Below, in pieces: positions 11,787 through 22,860 of a stretch of 64,000 nucleotides of DNA. Below the pieces are notes generated by a model that worked only from the letters and a program-made list of their open reading frames with translations, had not been told where the DNA came from and ran no database searches. A program made the translations under genes and the position numbers. Source of the DNA: Cornus controversa (taxonomy: Eukaryota; Streptophyta; Magnoliopsida; Cornales; Cornaceae); contig CM048845.1 in assembly GCA_026545225.1 (NCBI GenBank), positions 57,326,033 through 57,390,032 of the forward strand. The letters run 5' to 3'. Position 1 is the first letter of the stretch; each line of letters starts with the position of its first letter.

Positions 11787-13613
11787 TTACTTCCCAAAAT
11801 GAGAAGGTTCCTTCAATCTTTGAGGAAAAGGAATCGGAGATTCAAAAGAAGTGTCAAGATTTGTATTTGATGATGACACAACTTCACTTGCCTTTCCTTT
11901 TGGATTTAATGGGATGTTATTCAAATTTGGATTCAACGGAAATAATTTTGGATTTAATTGGGATTCTTTTGGATTTGCGGATTGCTCATTGAATTCCTTC
12001 TTCTCTTCCTCCCCTACCTTGGAATTGATGATTTTACCACTCCTTAAGGTGGTGATTGATTGAACTTGCTCCGGAGGAGCATTGCAAGTTGAAGATGATG
12101 GATCCTCAATCATATGAACACCCTTAGGATTTGCCACCGGTTGACTCGGCAACTTACCTTCCTCCCTTCTATTTGAGGCATTAGCTAGTTGCCCGATTTG
12201 AGCTTCTAACCTAGCCATAGATTGAGCATTAGCTTCAAGCTTAGCGATTGATTGAGAATGAGTTTGCAATAATCGGGTATTAGCCTCAAGATTTCTTATC
12301 ACTCTTTCTTCAAAGCCTTGGCTTCTCGGAGGAGGTGGTGGTTGTTGGTAATTGGATCTTTGATGGTAGGGTTGAGGATTCGGCCTATAATGAGGCTGTT
12401 GAGATTGGGAATTAAAAGAATTTTGCCCTTAAAAAGAGGGACTTGATTCTTGAGGTTTCCATGAAAAAGCCGGATGGTTCTTGTAACCAGGATTGTACGT
12501 GTTTGAATATGGATCATTCATTTGTTTGGAGTACAAGGCATTCGCTTGCTCTTGAGCATAATCGGGAGATTGCCCGGCAATAGGACAATCTCGTACAAAA
12601 TGTGAAGTACTATAACAAAACGAACAACCTTCCTGATTTTGAACAGGTTGGCTTGGAGTAGGTAGCCCATTTTTCATGATTAAATCCATTTTTCGGGATA
12701 GAGGTTCTACTTGCATGGCAACCTCATCTACCCGTGAAATTTCATGCACTCCTCTACAAGGTTGGGTGGCCTTCCCTTTCATAGTGGAAGAGCGTTGAGC
12801 TGAATTGTTGCTTAGGGTTTGAAAAAGTTTCCATGCCTCATCAGGGCTTTTCAAAAGGTATCCACCCCCACACGCGGAGTCTATCATTTGTCTATGTTGC
12901 TCACTCACCCCATCATAAAAGCTTTGCACTAGCTGCCATTTTGGGACAACATGATGCGGACAAGATTTTAAAAGATCTTTTAACCTCTCCCACGTCTCAT
13001 GGAATTGTTCTTGGTCAATTTGGGTGAATCCGGTGATTGCTCGCCGAATATCACTTGTCTTACCCATTGGGAAGTATTTTTTTAAGAACTTTATTTGCAT
13101 CTCCGCCCAAGAATGGATTGAATTAGGTTCTAAGGAATTGAACCAACTTCTAGCTTTATCTTTTAGGGAGAATGGGAACATACGCAGCTTTAGATCATCC
13201 TCCGTAAAGTGTGGTACATGAATAGTGGAACACACAGAAAGGAAGTAATCTAAGTGCCGGTATGGATCCTCATTAGGGAGACCATGAAAGCTATTAAGAA
13301 GATTGATGGTGGAGGATTTTATTTCAAATTGATTTGCTGCTACATCCAGAAATTGGATACATGAAGGTACTTCAAATGTAGTCGGAAGGTAAAAGTCCAT
13401 AAGCAACTCTCCTTGAGGAGGTGGAGGTGGAGGTGGAGGTGGTTGTTCATGATTAAAAGGAGGTAGTCCGGGAGGTTGTCTTTCATTTGGATCCATGTTT
13501 CCAGTCCTAGGCAATATAGGGTCCCTAGAGGTTCCTCTACGTTGTCTAAGTGTTCTTTCAAGTTTAATATTACAAGGAAGCAAAGGAAGTGACAAGGACC
13601 GTCTACCTAGCAT
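11787..13613 (-). pseudogene. gag: gag of element Y: capsid, zinc knuckle and linker
   Basis: Start ATG at 13613, about 300 nt after the primer site. The first open segment (13613-12429, 394 aa) contains a Pro-rich stretch (PPPPPPPPP), a retrotransposon capsid domain (around WFNSLEPNSIHSWAEM) and one zinc knuckle CX2CX4HX4C (CSFCYSTSHFVRDC). TAA stops at 12429-12431 and 11787-11789 replace Gln codons seen in element Z. The linker is rich in Asn, Pro and Gln and includes a short heptad-like segment. It would form the virus-like particle and bind genomic RNA. Confidence 0.88.
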
Positions 13614-13909
13614 ACATTAATTATAGAACAACACCTCAATACACCAAAATAAATAAATTAAACAATAATATATACAAAAAGAATAAAAGAACTCAAACCA
13701 CTAATTTTAGATTTTATACTCACAAAGGGTTCCAACTTCAATTCTTTTCGACGCCCGCTATGTGGTATACCTAAAATCAAGAAGTTTGAGCAATAAGAAC
13801 AAAATATGTACAAAAAGAATGAAAGAATTTCTAGCCTAAGAATTAAACCAGATTTAATCTTCCAATGGCGACAATTAAACCGTAGTCCCCGGCAACGGCG
13901 CCAAAATTT
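13614..13909 (-). other. 5' leader and tRNA-Asp primer binding site of element Y
   Basis: Untranslated leader on the minus strand. The primer site (13886-13903) is the complement of the 3' end of plant tRNA-Asp(GTC) over 18 nt including the CCA. It is separated from the LTR by a 6-nt spacer. The layout is identical in elements X and Z. Confidence 0.9.
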
Positions 13910-15349
13910 TGATGTGGCTAAACTCGAATTATATTGTAAGCTTAATTTTGTCCTTTTTTATCAAAATATAATTTAACCACTCGCAAGAGCACGAATCTTT
14001 GTAGATAAGGTTCTATATAGAGGGTATCGATCCCACGAGGACTAGTCGAAATTGTCTTAAAGGAAGATTAATTCTACTTTAATTCTAAAAACATATTTTT
14101 GGATTTTTGTTTATAATCTATTGCATGAATGAAATGACAATAAAATAAAGAGTTGAGTTGGGAGAGAGAGCTAGGGGTGGTTTCCACCACTAGCCATTCA
14201 CATGTTCATCAGTGTAGCAAACATGTGATTCATAAATTAAATGCCTAACAATGTCATTAGGCTTGTGACCTTAATGACATATCAAAAGATCAATGTGTGT
14301 GCTAACCTATCATAATCCATCTTCAACAAGCATAGCTCTTCAACCTAACTAACTACCTAATTACTCTACTCTCTAAGTGAACACTACATGCATCCAAACT
14401 ACCTTGTCTTGGCATGGTCTATACAAGCAAGTATCACACATTCATTTAAACACCATTATCTAGCCATCATTTGCACTTCTTGTGGAACATGCAAATGTTG
14501 TGCATTCAAGTGACAAAATCTACTCTAAGACAAGAATAAATTCCAAATCAAATGAATATATATAAGAAATGTATTTGTGTACATATTCACTAGGCTAAAT
14601 AATCAACATTTAACTACAAATCCCCAAGTGCTACAAAAATGAACAAGTTTACATGGCTAGGTGTGTCAACCACACCCTAGTGGAGGAGTTAGTTGGTCAT
14701 GGTAGCCTTGCACCCTTCCATTGATGAAGAAAGTGAAGCTTCTTGGTCTAGTTCGGCTCCTCTTCTTCCTCTCCCAAAAGTCTCTCCTTTGATGGTCTGA
14801 TGTATATTGAGAGATATGTGAGATATGAGAGATATGGCCCTTTTTGTGTGCTTTTTGGCTTCCTTTTCAACCTTGGGGCCCACCATATATATATATATAT
14901 ATATATATATATCAATATATATATCCCTTGTATCAAGAAGGTCCCCAAGGGTCTTGTTCAAGTCAGACAATCCCCTTAAGTCGTGCAAAAAGGGGGATTT
15001 TGTTGCAAGTGGGAGAGCAAGTGAGCAAGTGGCCAAGTGGGTTCTGCAGAATCTCGATTGATCGAGATTGGATCTCGATTGATCGAGATTTCGATCAATC
15101 GAAATGAGATCTCGATCAATTGAGATTTCGATTAATCGAGATCAACATCTCGATTGATCGAGATGCCTTTGGCTGCAATTCTGATTTTCCTCTTTAGCTA
15201 CAAATAGCTTCAAACTTTGCTCCATTTACTCTAATACCTGCAGTACATGAAAAACATAAAAATACCGTAAACATATCTCGATAAACGCAAAAATGAAACT
15301 AACATAAGCAATAAAGAGGGTTTAAATGCATAGAATTGAACACTTATCA
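13910..15349 (-). repeat. 5' LTR of element Y
   Basis: A 1440-bp LTR in minus orientation, bounded by TG/CA. It carries a long TA tract (14886-14925), which is the probable TATA region, and the palindromic array at 15051-15165. The outer flank is CCTGC (15350-15354), inside an older plus-strand LTR of the same family. Confidence 0.9.
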
Positions 15350-16390
15350 CCTGCTCTCCCACTTTTAACAAAATCCCCCTTTTTGCACGACTTAGAGGGA
15401 TTTTCTGACTTGAATAAGACACATGGAGATATTAGTGATATAGTTGGTATATATATTGCTATATATATATACATGGTGGGTCCCAAGGATGAAAAGGTAG
15501 CCAAAAAGCACAAAAGGAGCCATTTCTCTCATATACAAGATATACATACTTTGAGACTTTTGGGAGAGGGGAAGAGGGAGCTGAACCAGACCTTGAAGCT
15601 TTATTTTCTCCATCGATGGAAGAGTGCAAGGCTGCCATGAGCAACTAACATCTCTACTAGGGTGTGGGTGAAACCCCTAGCTATGTAAACTTGTTCATTT
15701 TTGTAGCATTATTTGGGATTTGTATTTAAATGTTGATTATTTAGTCTAGTGACAATGTACACTTATACATTTCTTATATATATTCATTTGATGTTGATTT
15801 TATTCTTGTCTTAGAGTAGAATCTTTCATGTGAATGCACAACATTTGCATCTTCCACAAGAAATGCAAATGATGGCTAATTAATGATATTTAAATTGAAT
15901 GTGTTGTTCTTGCTTGTATAAACCATGCCAAGATTAGGTAGTTTGGATGCATTTAGGTTCACTTAGAGAGTAGGGTAATTAGTTAGGTTGAAAAACTATT
16001 CTTGTTGAAGATGGATTATGATAGGTTTGCACACACATTAATCTTTTGAGATATATATGTTATTGAGGTCACAAGCCTAATGACATTGTTAGACATTTAA
16101 TTTTATAAATCCCAAGCTTGCTACATTTATGGACATGTGAATGGCTAGTGGTGAAAACCACCCCTAGTTCTCTCTCCCAACTTTTAACTCTTTAAATTTA
16201 TTGTTATTACATTCCATGCAATAGTTTTAAAACAAAATTCAAAACCTTATTTTTGGAATTAAAGTGGAATTAATCTTTTTTCAAGACAATTAACAACTAG
16301 TCCTCGTAGGATCGATACCCTCTATATAGAACCATGTCTTCAAAGATTCGAGCTCTTACGAGTGGTTAAATTATATTTTGAAAAAGGGCA
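15350..16390 (+). repeat. Old plus-strand gypsy LTR fragment
   Basis: This aligns in plus orientation with the LTR of element Z from about 53757 onward (starting at CCTGCTCTCCC) and fades out near 16390, before the LTR end. It is more diverged than the other LTRs. Its 5' part is missing at the boundary with element Y. No primer site or gag follows. Confidence 0.8.
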
Positions 16391-17559
16391 AAATTAATCA
16401 GTCTCACACCCCTCTTCATTCTGTCAAGGCTTTGATGTGGAACACCTCAGACTTATGATTGCAACAACTCGTCCAACTGCTGTAAACTTCCAGCTAACGT
16501 CACCACCCTTATAGAAAGGTTGCTGGAAGAACCAAAATACTCAGCAAGTATTTAGTTTCCTTCGTAGTGCAATCTGGTCACCTTTCTTCCTTAGCAAGCA
16601 AGGAAGCGAAGAACCTTCAGTCCAATGTTCTGATCAGCAAATCGATTTGATGCAGTCTCTGAGCAGCTAATCAGAAGTAGAACACCATCCTAAATATCAC
16701 TCGTGTAGTATGGATGTATGTTTAAAAAATAAATAGCCCTAATTATATTGTATATACTTTCTCTCTCTAAAAATTATATTCCAGGGCTTATATGTAGAGA
16801 AAATATGAATACGTATATATAGGAAAGGAAGTTCTAATTCTAATTGGAAAAGAAGTTAAATACCAAAATAGAAATTTCCTAAAAGTTTCAAACCCAATAG
16901 GAATCAGGATTTCCGTCAAAATCTATTTCCTATTTGGAACAGGCTAAGTAGGACCGGTGCCAAATAAATAGGACCGGTGGGACTTTTTTAAAAACCTGCA
17001 GAAACTAAACTGTCGAGAAAAGTTGGACCGGTCCTAAATATTGGGGACCGGTCCTATTTTGAAAAACCCTAAATTTTGCATTTAAACCCTAGTTCTTCAA
17101 AATAGGCTCGGAACTAAAAAGTGCAAAGTGTCCTCACCATACTTACCTGTACTATATGGTGTTCTAACTGATTTGTCTGTATTCATGCACTTGAATATCA
17201 GCTTGTAGTAGTCGATGATCGATACAAAGAATAAATCAAAAATTACAACTCGATCAATCAAGTTTTGATCACCGAAATATGCCAATTACAAATTTATATC
17301 TCACAAATGCAACTTAAATATCATAAGTAGCATTGGTGAATTTAAAAAATGTAAAGTTCTTCGTAGAACTGCAACCAAGTGCAAATTTAGTCTTGATTGG
17401 AAAACCCATTAATGAAATAAATCTTGGACCAGCCTCTCAACTCATTAGATCTTTGAGATTCTGAATCTTCATATTAGAATAGTCTTTAACATGAAAATAA
17501 AATTGTTTAAATACAATACATAAAATGCGAAACGAAAAAAATAAATTACATTGACTTCC
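16391..17559. other. Unassigned intergenic sequence
   Basis: No gene or transposon was recognised. A cluster of GGACCGGT motifs, two of them full GGACCGGTCC palindromes, lies at about 16950-17055. Only short, non-conserved reading frames are present. Confidence 0.4.
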
Positions 17560-17813
17560 TTCAGGAATAACAGAATTACATGGACCTCCTTTGTTGAGTC
17601 AAATACTACACCGGCCACCAACAACATTTCTGATGGAAATTGTTAAGTGCAGTTTTACATTTTTGCCCTTATATTGTCGTAGTATTCTAATGTGAGAGAG
17701 AGATTGAGAAATGAGAATCAACAAATAGGGGTGAACCAAGTAATTTTTTAATCAACCGGAGAAGCCGGTGTAATTATGTTATGCTTCAGTAAAGGTGAGG
17801 TAATTACCCGAAT

Positions 17814-17866
<53 letters not shown>

Positions 17867-18060
17867 AACAAATAACATTACGTTAGAGGTAAAATACAAA
17901 TTCAGCACAATAATATAGAAATAGAATAGATGATTATCATAAATACTCCATACACTCATATTTATACATGTAAAGTAATTATAATTATTAATATAATATA
18001 TTGATCTAATATATCTCAATAATCAATCAATTTCAATCCTTCCATATCTAGTCCGTAATA
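17560..18060. repeat. Dispersed repeat, uninterrupted copy
   Basis: About 500 bp that align at roughly 80 percent by eye with 27370-27428 joined to 31880-32285. It includes the tracts around GGTAATTACCC and CTAATATATCTCAATAATCA. A TA microsatellite (about 17818-17865) is inside. This copy lacks the insertion seen in the other and so serves as its empty site. The repeat's identity is not known. Confidence 0.7.
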
Positions 18061-19043
18061 CAAAGAAAGAAAAAGTGAACATATATTTTCTTTGAAATAA
18101 TCTTAAGAATTAATTGAGGCAAATAATCAATATATCTTTAAGCAATTCTCATAGTGTAGTGGTAAATTTATATATATGTAAAATTATTTTTACAATTTCG
18201 AAGCCATGAACGAAATTGTATAACGTGCACCAATTTTTACCCCCACTCTAAGTTCCCAATCAATAATAGGCTTGCTCAAATATTAGGGCCTGCTCAGGTG
18301 TGGACTTTATGCATAACGTGCACCAATGTGCCTTGAAAGTAATCTTATGATTTTCTTGGGAGGCAAGTATTATTATGAAAAATGAAATTACGATAAACTA
18401 TTTACTATTTTCTCTCTCTCAGCACTAATCAGCAGCACCAAGTTTATTATATTAATTCTGTTTCTAAATTCTTGATCAAATTAATTACTATGTATAGGTG
18501 AATATATATGTTGACATGAATGCTTTCTTTAGTAACTATATGTTATGTTGAGTGATATTGTCTAGAATAAAAAAGTTCTTTTACGTGACTAAAGTTTCTT
18601 ATTCACTTTACTCATTTTTCTCTATTAGTCTTTGGTGTCTCTTTACTATATGTTCCAAACTCAATTAACGAGTTGAAAAGCTCTCTCTCTTTCTTCATGT
18701 AGCCAGTCACTATATTATAAGATATTCTTATTATCTTCTTTTTTTTTCTCTATTAGTCTTTGGTACCTCTGACTTGCAAGGTACCAATTCATGTTTTAAA
18801 TAAAGCGAATTTTGAGAAAACTCTTTTCTTATATTCCTGCTTAATGATGAAATTATTTGTTTGTTTATGATTTAGGTTTATGGTAATGGACATTCAAGCA
18901 ATGGATTGTGAATAATATACAGTGGTATATATACAGAGACACTCACAATTTAATCCTTTCAATCTTTGATTGGTTATGGGAAGCAATATTTCTTTTCTTA
19001 TTTCTCTTCATGAATTTCGTTTGTTTAATCGCATCTTTTCATG

Positions 19044-19082
<39 letters not shown>

Positions 19083-19360
19083 CATATGTAGCAGCATGTG
19101 AAGATATTGGCGTTCAAATAAGAGCATGCAATATACTCTTTCCTCAATATATTACTCAACGTGACCATAATACAATACTAAGAGTGACATGTGCTATTTA
19201 AGAATAGCTTTAGAAGCGGAAATATATATACCTTAAAATAGCATTAAACAAACTCCTCAGAACAAATTAAGAAGCTTTCTGTTAAAACAGAACATTGATA
19301 AGTCAACACTTCAAGTGTGCGTCAAAACAAAAACATTGGCATGGAAGCTACTCTTGAAGT
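18061..19360. other. Unassigned AT-rich sequence with a TA microsatellite
   Basis: No gene was recognised. A (TA)n run lies at about 19046-19078. A short direct repeat around TCTCTATTAGTCTTTGGT occurs near 18620 and 18746. Confidence 0.4.
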
Positions 19361-19432
19361 TATCAGAGCCAGGTTTCGATCCTGGGACCTGTGGGTTATG
19401 GGCCCACCACGCTTCCGCTGCGCCACTCTGAT
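19361..19432 (-). tRNA. Initiator tRNA-Met(CAT)
   Basis: The minus strand reads as a complete 72-nt plant initiator tRNA-Met. The acceptor stem ATCAGAG pairs with CTCTGAT, including the A1-T72 pair typical of initiators. The anticodon loop CCCATAACC carries CAT, and the T-loop contains GGATCGAAACC (B box). The A-box region is TGGCGCAGCGG. T runs that can end Pol III transcription follow on the minus strand near 19327-19335. No intron. It delivers the first methionine in cytosolic translation. Its 3' end is the complement of the primer site of the copia element 600 bp away and of the chromovirus remnants further on. Confidence 0.97.
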
Positions 19433-20035
19433 AGATTATAAGTTCTGGCAAAATAATAATATTGATTTTAATATAAAAAAAATGCATTAATATTAAAAAG
19501 AAAATAATCATGTTATTGAATCTTCCCACATTAATTTGTCTACTATGGAGTACTATCCAATGTTAATCCTCTCTCTGTCTGGGCCGGGTGTTGGGGTGGA
19601 AGCGGTAAATCATTAGTTATGATATCCCTTCTCTTTGGTGGCCGTGAGTGAGGTGTATTAAAAGGTTTGTTTTTGAGGGCGAGAGGTCATTACATTATCC
19701 TTATCTTAATTTCATATGAATGAGGTTAGCCACATAAATTATCGTCATTTGAATAAGAATTCATCAAGAAAAATGTGAGAGGCTGGTTTTCTTTAATACT
19801 AGCTTGCAAACTCCTTTGTGATGAATGATGATAGAAGTACATAATGGGATGTTTTAACATATTGGATATTGAAGACATAAATAAGGAAACAAGCACAATC
19901 CCCACTAGTGAATTGGTCCATTAATACTCAAACTAGCTCAAACTAACTCAAACTTGATCAAAAGATCAAAGTCACATGTTCTTAATAAATTAAAGGGTTA
20001 AGTGCAAAAAAATTCTGCTATATATAAATTGTGCA
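19433..20035. other. Unassigned spacer between tRNA gene and copia element
   Basis: AT-rich sequence of about 600 bp upstream (5') of the tRNA-iMet gene. No gene or clear transposon was recognised. Confidence 0.4.
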
Positions 20036-20242
20036 TGTTGCGAGAGAGAGAGAGAAACTGTATATGTATATTATCAACTATATGTCACAAACTACATTAC
20101 AATAGAACATATATATATATAGGCCATATAGAGAGAGAATCATGGGATAGAGAGAGAATTAAGGGAGAGATTATGGGGGAGAGATTATAGGAGAGAAAAT
20201 AGGGACACATGTTACATATGATACATATGTGATATACTAACA
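20036..20242 (-). repeat. 3' LTR of the copia element
   Basis: A 207-bp LTR beginning TGTTGC and ending TAACA on the plus strand, preceded on the minus strand by the polypurine tract at 20243-20255 (a GAGGGGGGA run). It has GA-rich and TATA-containing stretches. Confidence 0.93.
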
Positions 20243-20255
20243 TCCCCCCTCAAAC

Positions 20256-20940
20256 TTAAGTAGGTAAAGAAGAAAACAACTTAAGTTTGGAAACCAAATC
20301 ATAAAAACATCCTGGCGGATGAGCTTTGGTGAAAATGTCGGCCGTCTGATCAGCAGAACTGACTGAAAATAGACGAATTGTGCCTTGAAGTACATGTTGA
20401 CGGACAAAATGACAATCAATTTTAATATGTTTGGTACGTTCATGGAAGACGTCATTATGAGCAATCTGGATGGCACTTTGATTATCACAACAAAGTGTTG
20501 TAGCAGTAGAATGTGAAATACCCATGTCCTCAAGTAACCATCGAAGCCAAAGAAGTTCTTGAGTGGTATCAGCAAGAGCACGATATTCAGCCTCTGTACT
20601 GGAGCGTGAAGTGATAGATTGTTTCTTGCTGCGCCAAGAAATAAGAGAATCACCCAAGAAGAAGCAATAGCGGTAGTAGAGCGACGATCAGTGGGATCTC
20701 CAGCCCAGTCAGCATCAGAGTAGGCACGAAGAACAAGAGAAGAATGAGCGGAAAAGTGAAGCCCTTGAAACATAGTACCTTTGATGTATCGAAGAATGCG
20801 AAGAACAACATCATAATGGGTAGATCTTGGAGCTGATAGGAATTGACTGACAATGTGAACTGCATAAGCAATGTCAGGGCGAGTAACTGTAAGATGGACA
20901 AGGCTGCCAACCAATTGTCGATACAATGTTGCATCACTAA
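20256..20940 (-). pseudogene. Copia RNase H domain and end of pol
   Basis: The C-terminal part runs in one frame to the stop at 20256 (segment 20657-20256) and contains SSTEAEYRAL, LLWLRWLL and DNQSAIQIA, typical copia RNase H blocks. The preceding block (LYRQLVGSLVHLTVTRPDIA) is in another frame. A 4-bp duplication near 20952 shifts out of the RT frame and a 1-bp loss near 20672 shifts back. It degrades the RNA strand during cDNA synthesis. Confidence 0.85.
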
Positions 20941-22022
20941 GCAGGGTACCATGCATCCAGAGGAGTGAGACGCATGTTAGTTTCCAGAGGAGTAGAAGAT
21001 GTTTTACAATCAGTGAGAACAGCTTTAGCAAGAATATCGGAGGCATACTTGGCTTGTGAGATATAATAACCACTAGAATCAAAATGAATCTCAAGACCCA
21101 AGAAATAGCTCAGGTGACCAAGATCCTTCGTCTCAAAATGATGACTAAGAGATTGTTTGAGAGTAGAAATGCCGTCAAGATCATCTCCAGTAATTATCAT
21201 ATCATCAACATAGAGAAGTAGAAGAGTAATGCCAGATGCAGCCTTGCGAATGAAGAGGCCATAATCATAAGAGCTAGGTGTAAATTCAAAATTGCCAATA
21301 ACAGAGCTAAATTTTGCAAACCAAGCTCGAGGAGCTTGTTTAAGACCATATAGAGCACGACGAAGTTTGCAAACTTGATGAGGAGAGTGATTATATCCAG
21401 GAGGAGGTTTCATATAAACTTCTTCTGCAAGATCCCCATTGAGAAATGCATTTTTGACATCCATTTGGAAAAGAATCCACTTACGAACAGCAGCAACTGC
21501 AAGTAAACTGCGAACAGAAGTCAATCGGGCGACAGGAGCAAAAGTCTCCTCATAATCAATACCATATTCTTGTGTATAACCTTTAGCAACCAGACGAGCT
21601 TTGTATCTTTCCACAGAGCCATCAGAATGAGTCTTAATTTTGTAAACCCATTTACAACCAACAACAGTTTTTCCAGAAGGTAGATCAACCATGTCCCATG
21701 TATGAGATTGGTCGAGAGCATGTAATTCATCTGTCATAGCTTGTTGCCAATGAGGATTAGAACTAGCCTCTTGATAAGATTGAGGTTCATGATGAGATAA
21801 AATAGTGGAGAAACAATGATAGTCACAAAGGTAACCTGGTGTGGATCTTACTCGATCTGAATGACGAGTACCATCAGATGGCTCAATGGGAAGGATATCA
21901 GATGTAGAGGATTCAGCAACAGAATCATCAGTAGGAGCAGACCCATCAGGAGAGATCGTATGTTGGAGCTCAGAGGGAAGTGGAAGATCTGGGGAGATAG
22001 GAAGAGTATTTGGTGAAGCTGA
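20941..22022 (-). pseudogene. Copia reverse transcriptase
   Basis: The open segment 21737-20937 (266 aa) carries the copia-type RT: VGCKWVYKIK, RYKARLVAKGY, QMDVKNAFLNGDL, ALYGLKQAPRAW and the catalytic LYVDD. A short variable linker joins it to integrase, with an in-frame TGA or TAA-type stop near 22023-22025. The active-site residues look intact. The frame is lost at about 20952 through a short duplication. Confidence 0.88.
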
Positions 22023-22860
22023 TTATTGATCGGCGGTCGGTGGGTGGGTGGTGTCTATGTCAGAAGGAAAGAGATCAACAGTGGGATCACTAAAGAAGAA
22101 CGATGTAGATGGAGAAGATATATAAAACTTAGAGAGAGATGAGAACATCTTATGTTCCCAAAAGATGACATGACGAGAGATACGTAATCGTTTAGAGATA
22201 GGATCCCAACAACGATAACCCTTGTGTTCAATCCCATAGCCTAAGAAACAGCAAAGACGAGCACGAGGTTCTAACTTGGTGTGTTCATGTGGTTGAAGGA
22301 GGACAAAACAAGCACAACCAAAAACCTTGAGAAGATTGTAGGAAGGGGTAACACCATATAGACACTCATAAGGAGATTGATTTTGGAGGATAGGCATGGG
22401 AACACGATTGATGGTATAAATAGCAGTAAGAGCTGCTTCCCCCCAGAACTTTTCAGGACATGAACTGGAAATAAGAAGAGTGCGAACAGTATCCAAGATA
22501 TGTCTGTGTTTACGTTCAGCTCTCCCATTTTGTTGAGAAGTGCCAGGACAAGAATAATGAGAGACGGTACCATGTTGACGAAGAAACTTGAGAAAATTAG
22601 TTTCCTTGTATTCCATGGCATTATCGGCACGAAAAATTTTGATAGATCTTAAAAATTGGGTTTTGACCATATTGACAAAATCATAGTAAAGTTGAGGTAA
22701 CTCAGAGCGATTATTCATTAGGTAGAGCTAGGTAAACCGAGAATAATCATCTATGAAGATAACAAAATATTTTGACCCCCCCCCCCCCATTGTGGAATGA
22801 GGAGAAGGTCCCCAAACATCAGAATGGACTAAATCGAAAGGAGCAGTTGAAACAGAGTCA
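22023..22860 (-). pseudogene. Copia integrase core
   Basis: The core acidic residues are visible: the first Asp in HSDVWGP (just upstream, near 22815), the second in FRADNAMEY and the Glu in QQNGRAERKHRHI. A TAG at about 22725-22727 interrupts it after DDYSRFT, where related elements have Trp. A run of 13 C (22777-22789) encodes a Gly run and may be a slippage site. The preceding zinc-type block (WHSRLGH ... CLHC) lies at about 22890-23000. Confidence 0.85.

Larger units (their letters stand above)
2327..15349 (-). mobile_element. Athila-type Ty3/gypsy element Y, 13.0 kb
   Basis: Order on the minus strand: 5' LTR (13910-15349), tRNA-Asp primer site, leader, gag, protease, RT, RNase H, integrase, palindrome array, ORF2, about 1.8 kb of 3' untranslated region, polypurine tract, 3' LTR (2327-3750). 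The enzyme order and the absence of a chromodomain place it in the Athila/Tat branch of Ty3/gypsy. The flanking pentamers do not match (TAATG on the left, CCTGC on the right) and the flanks are different parts of a plus-strand relative. This looks like a recombinant and not a clean insertion. At least six nonsense changes and a frameshift in ORF2 make it non-autonomous now. Confidence 0.92.
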
